Shown piece by piece: positions 5,560-7,551 of a DNA stretch of 7,551 nucleotides. Made by a program: the position numbers and the translations under genes. Numbering within the stretch: position 1 is the first letter of the stretch; each line of letters begins with the position of its first letter. Source of the stretch: JAJQBJ01 sp964387095 (GTDB lineage: Bacteria > Bacillota > Clostridia > Oscillospirales > Oscillospiraceae). The stretch spans positions 1-7,551 of the forward strand of contig CAYLVH010000082.1 of the NCBI GenBank assembly GCA_964387095.1, read 5' to 3'. Under the pieces are notes generated by a model. The model ran no database searches. It saw nothing but the letters and a program-made list of their open reading frames with translations, and had not been told where the DNA came from.

Positions 5560-7551
<1,992 letters not shown>

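Overview
The window looks like a GC-rich chromosomal segment from an anaerobic Clostridia bacterium, most likely an Oscillospiraceae-type gut organism (Flavonifractor/Lawsonibacter-like). This is inferred from the gene set (membrane pyrophosphatase, pyruvate phosphate dikinase, CarD-type regulator, tandem-OB single-stranded-DNA-binding protein), the strong AGGAG-type ribosome binding sites and the codon usage; no marker gene fixes the genus. A run of exactly 100 N at 2201-2300 shows that this is a draft scaffold with an unresolved gap.

Layout: 1-113 is the 3' end of a membrane pyrophosphatase gene (hppA, +), followed by a strong terminator. 196-666 (-) is a decayed remnant of an NADP-type glutamate dehydrogenase gene, frameshifted and cut off after about 140 codons. 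830-1447 (-) encodes a two-OB-fold SSB-like protein. 1596-2132 (-) encodes a membrane-anchored acidic protein with six 13-residue DxDGDG calcium-loop-like repeats, with its own terminator. The intergenic region 2133-2623 holds an 18-bp tandem repeat interrupted by the N gap, then a good promoter reading right. 2624-3123 (+) is a CarD-family regulator gene broken by a single-base frameshift. 3196-4434 (-) encodes a membrane-anchored phosphodiester glycosidase (NAGPA) family protein, convergent with carD across a bidirectional terminator. 4644-5471 (+) encodes a SpoU/TrmH-family RNA 2'-O-methyltransferase. 5560-7551 (-) is the C-terminal three quarters of pyruvate phosphate dikinase (ppdK), whose 5' end lies outside the window.

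The genes are mostly monocistronic and alternate in strand, so no multi-gene operon is evident. The two ends share a pyrophosphate theme: PpdK interconverts PEP, AMP and PPi with pyruvate, ATP and phosphate, and HppA couples PPi hydrolysis to ion pumping, which fits an energy-sparing fermentative anaerobe. I do not see a convincing new multi-gene system. The parts most worth a second look are the repeat array at the gap, the calcium-loop repeat protein beside it, and the two frameshifted genes, which may be real decay or sequence error.
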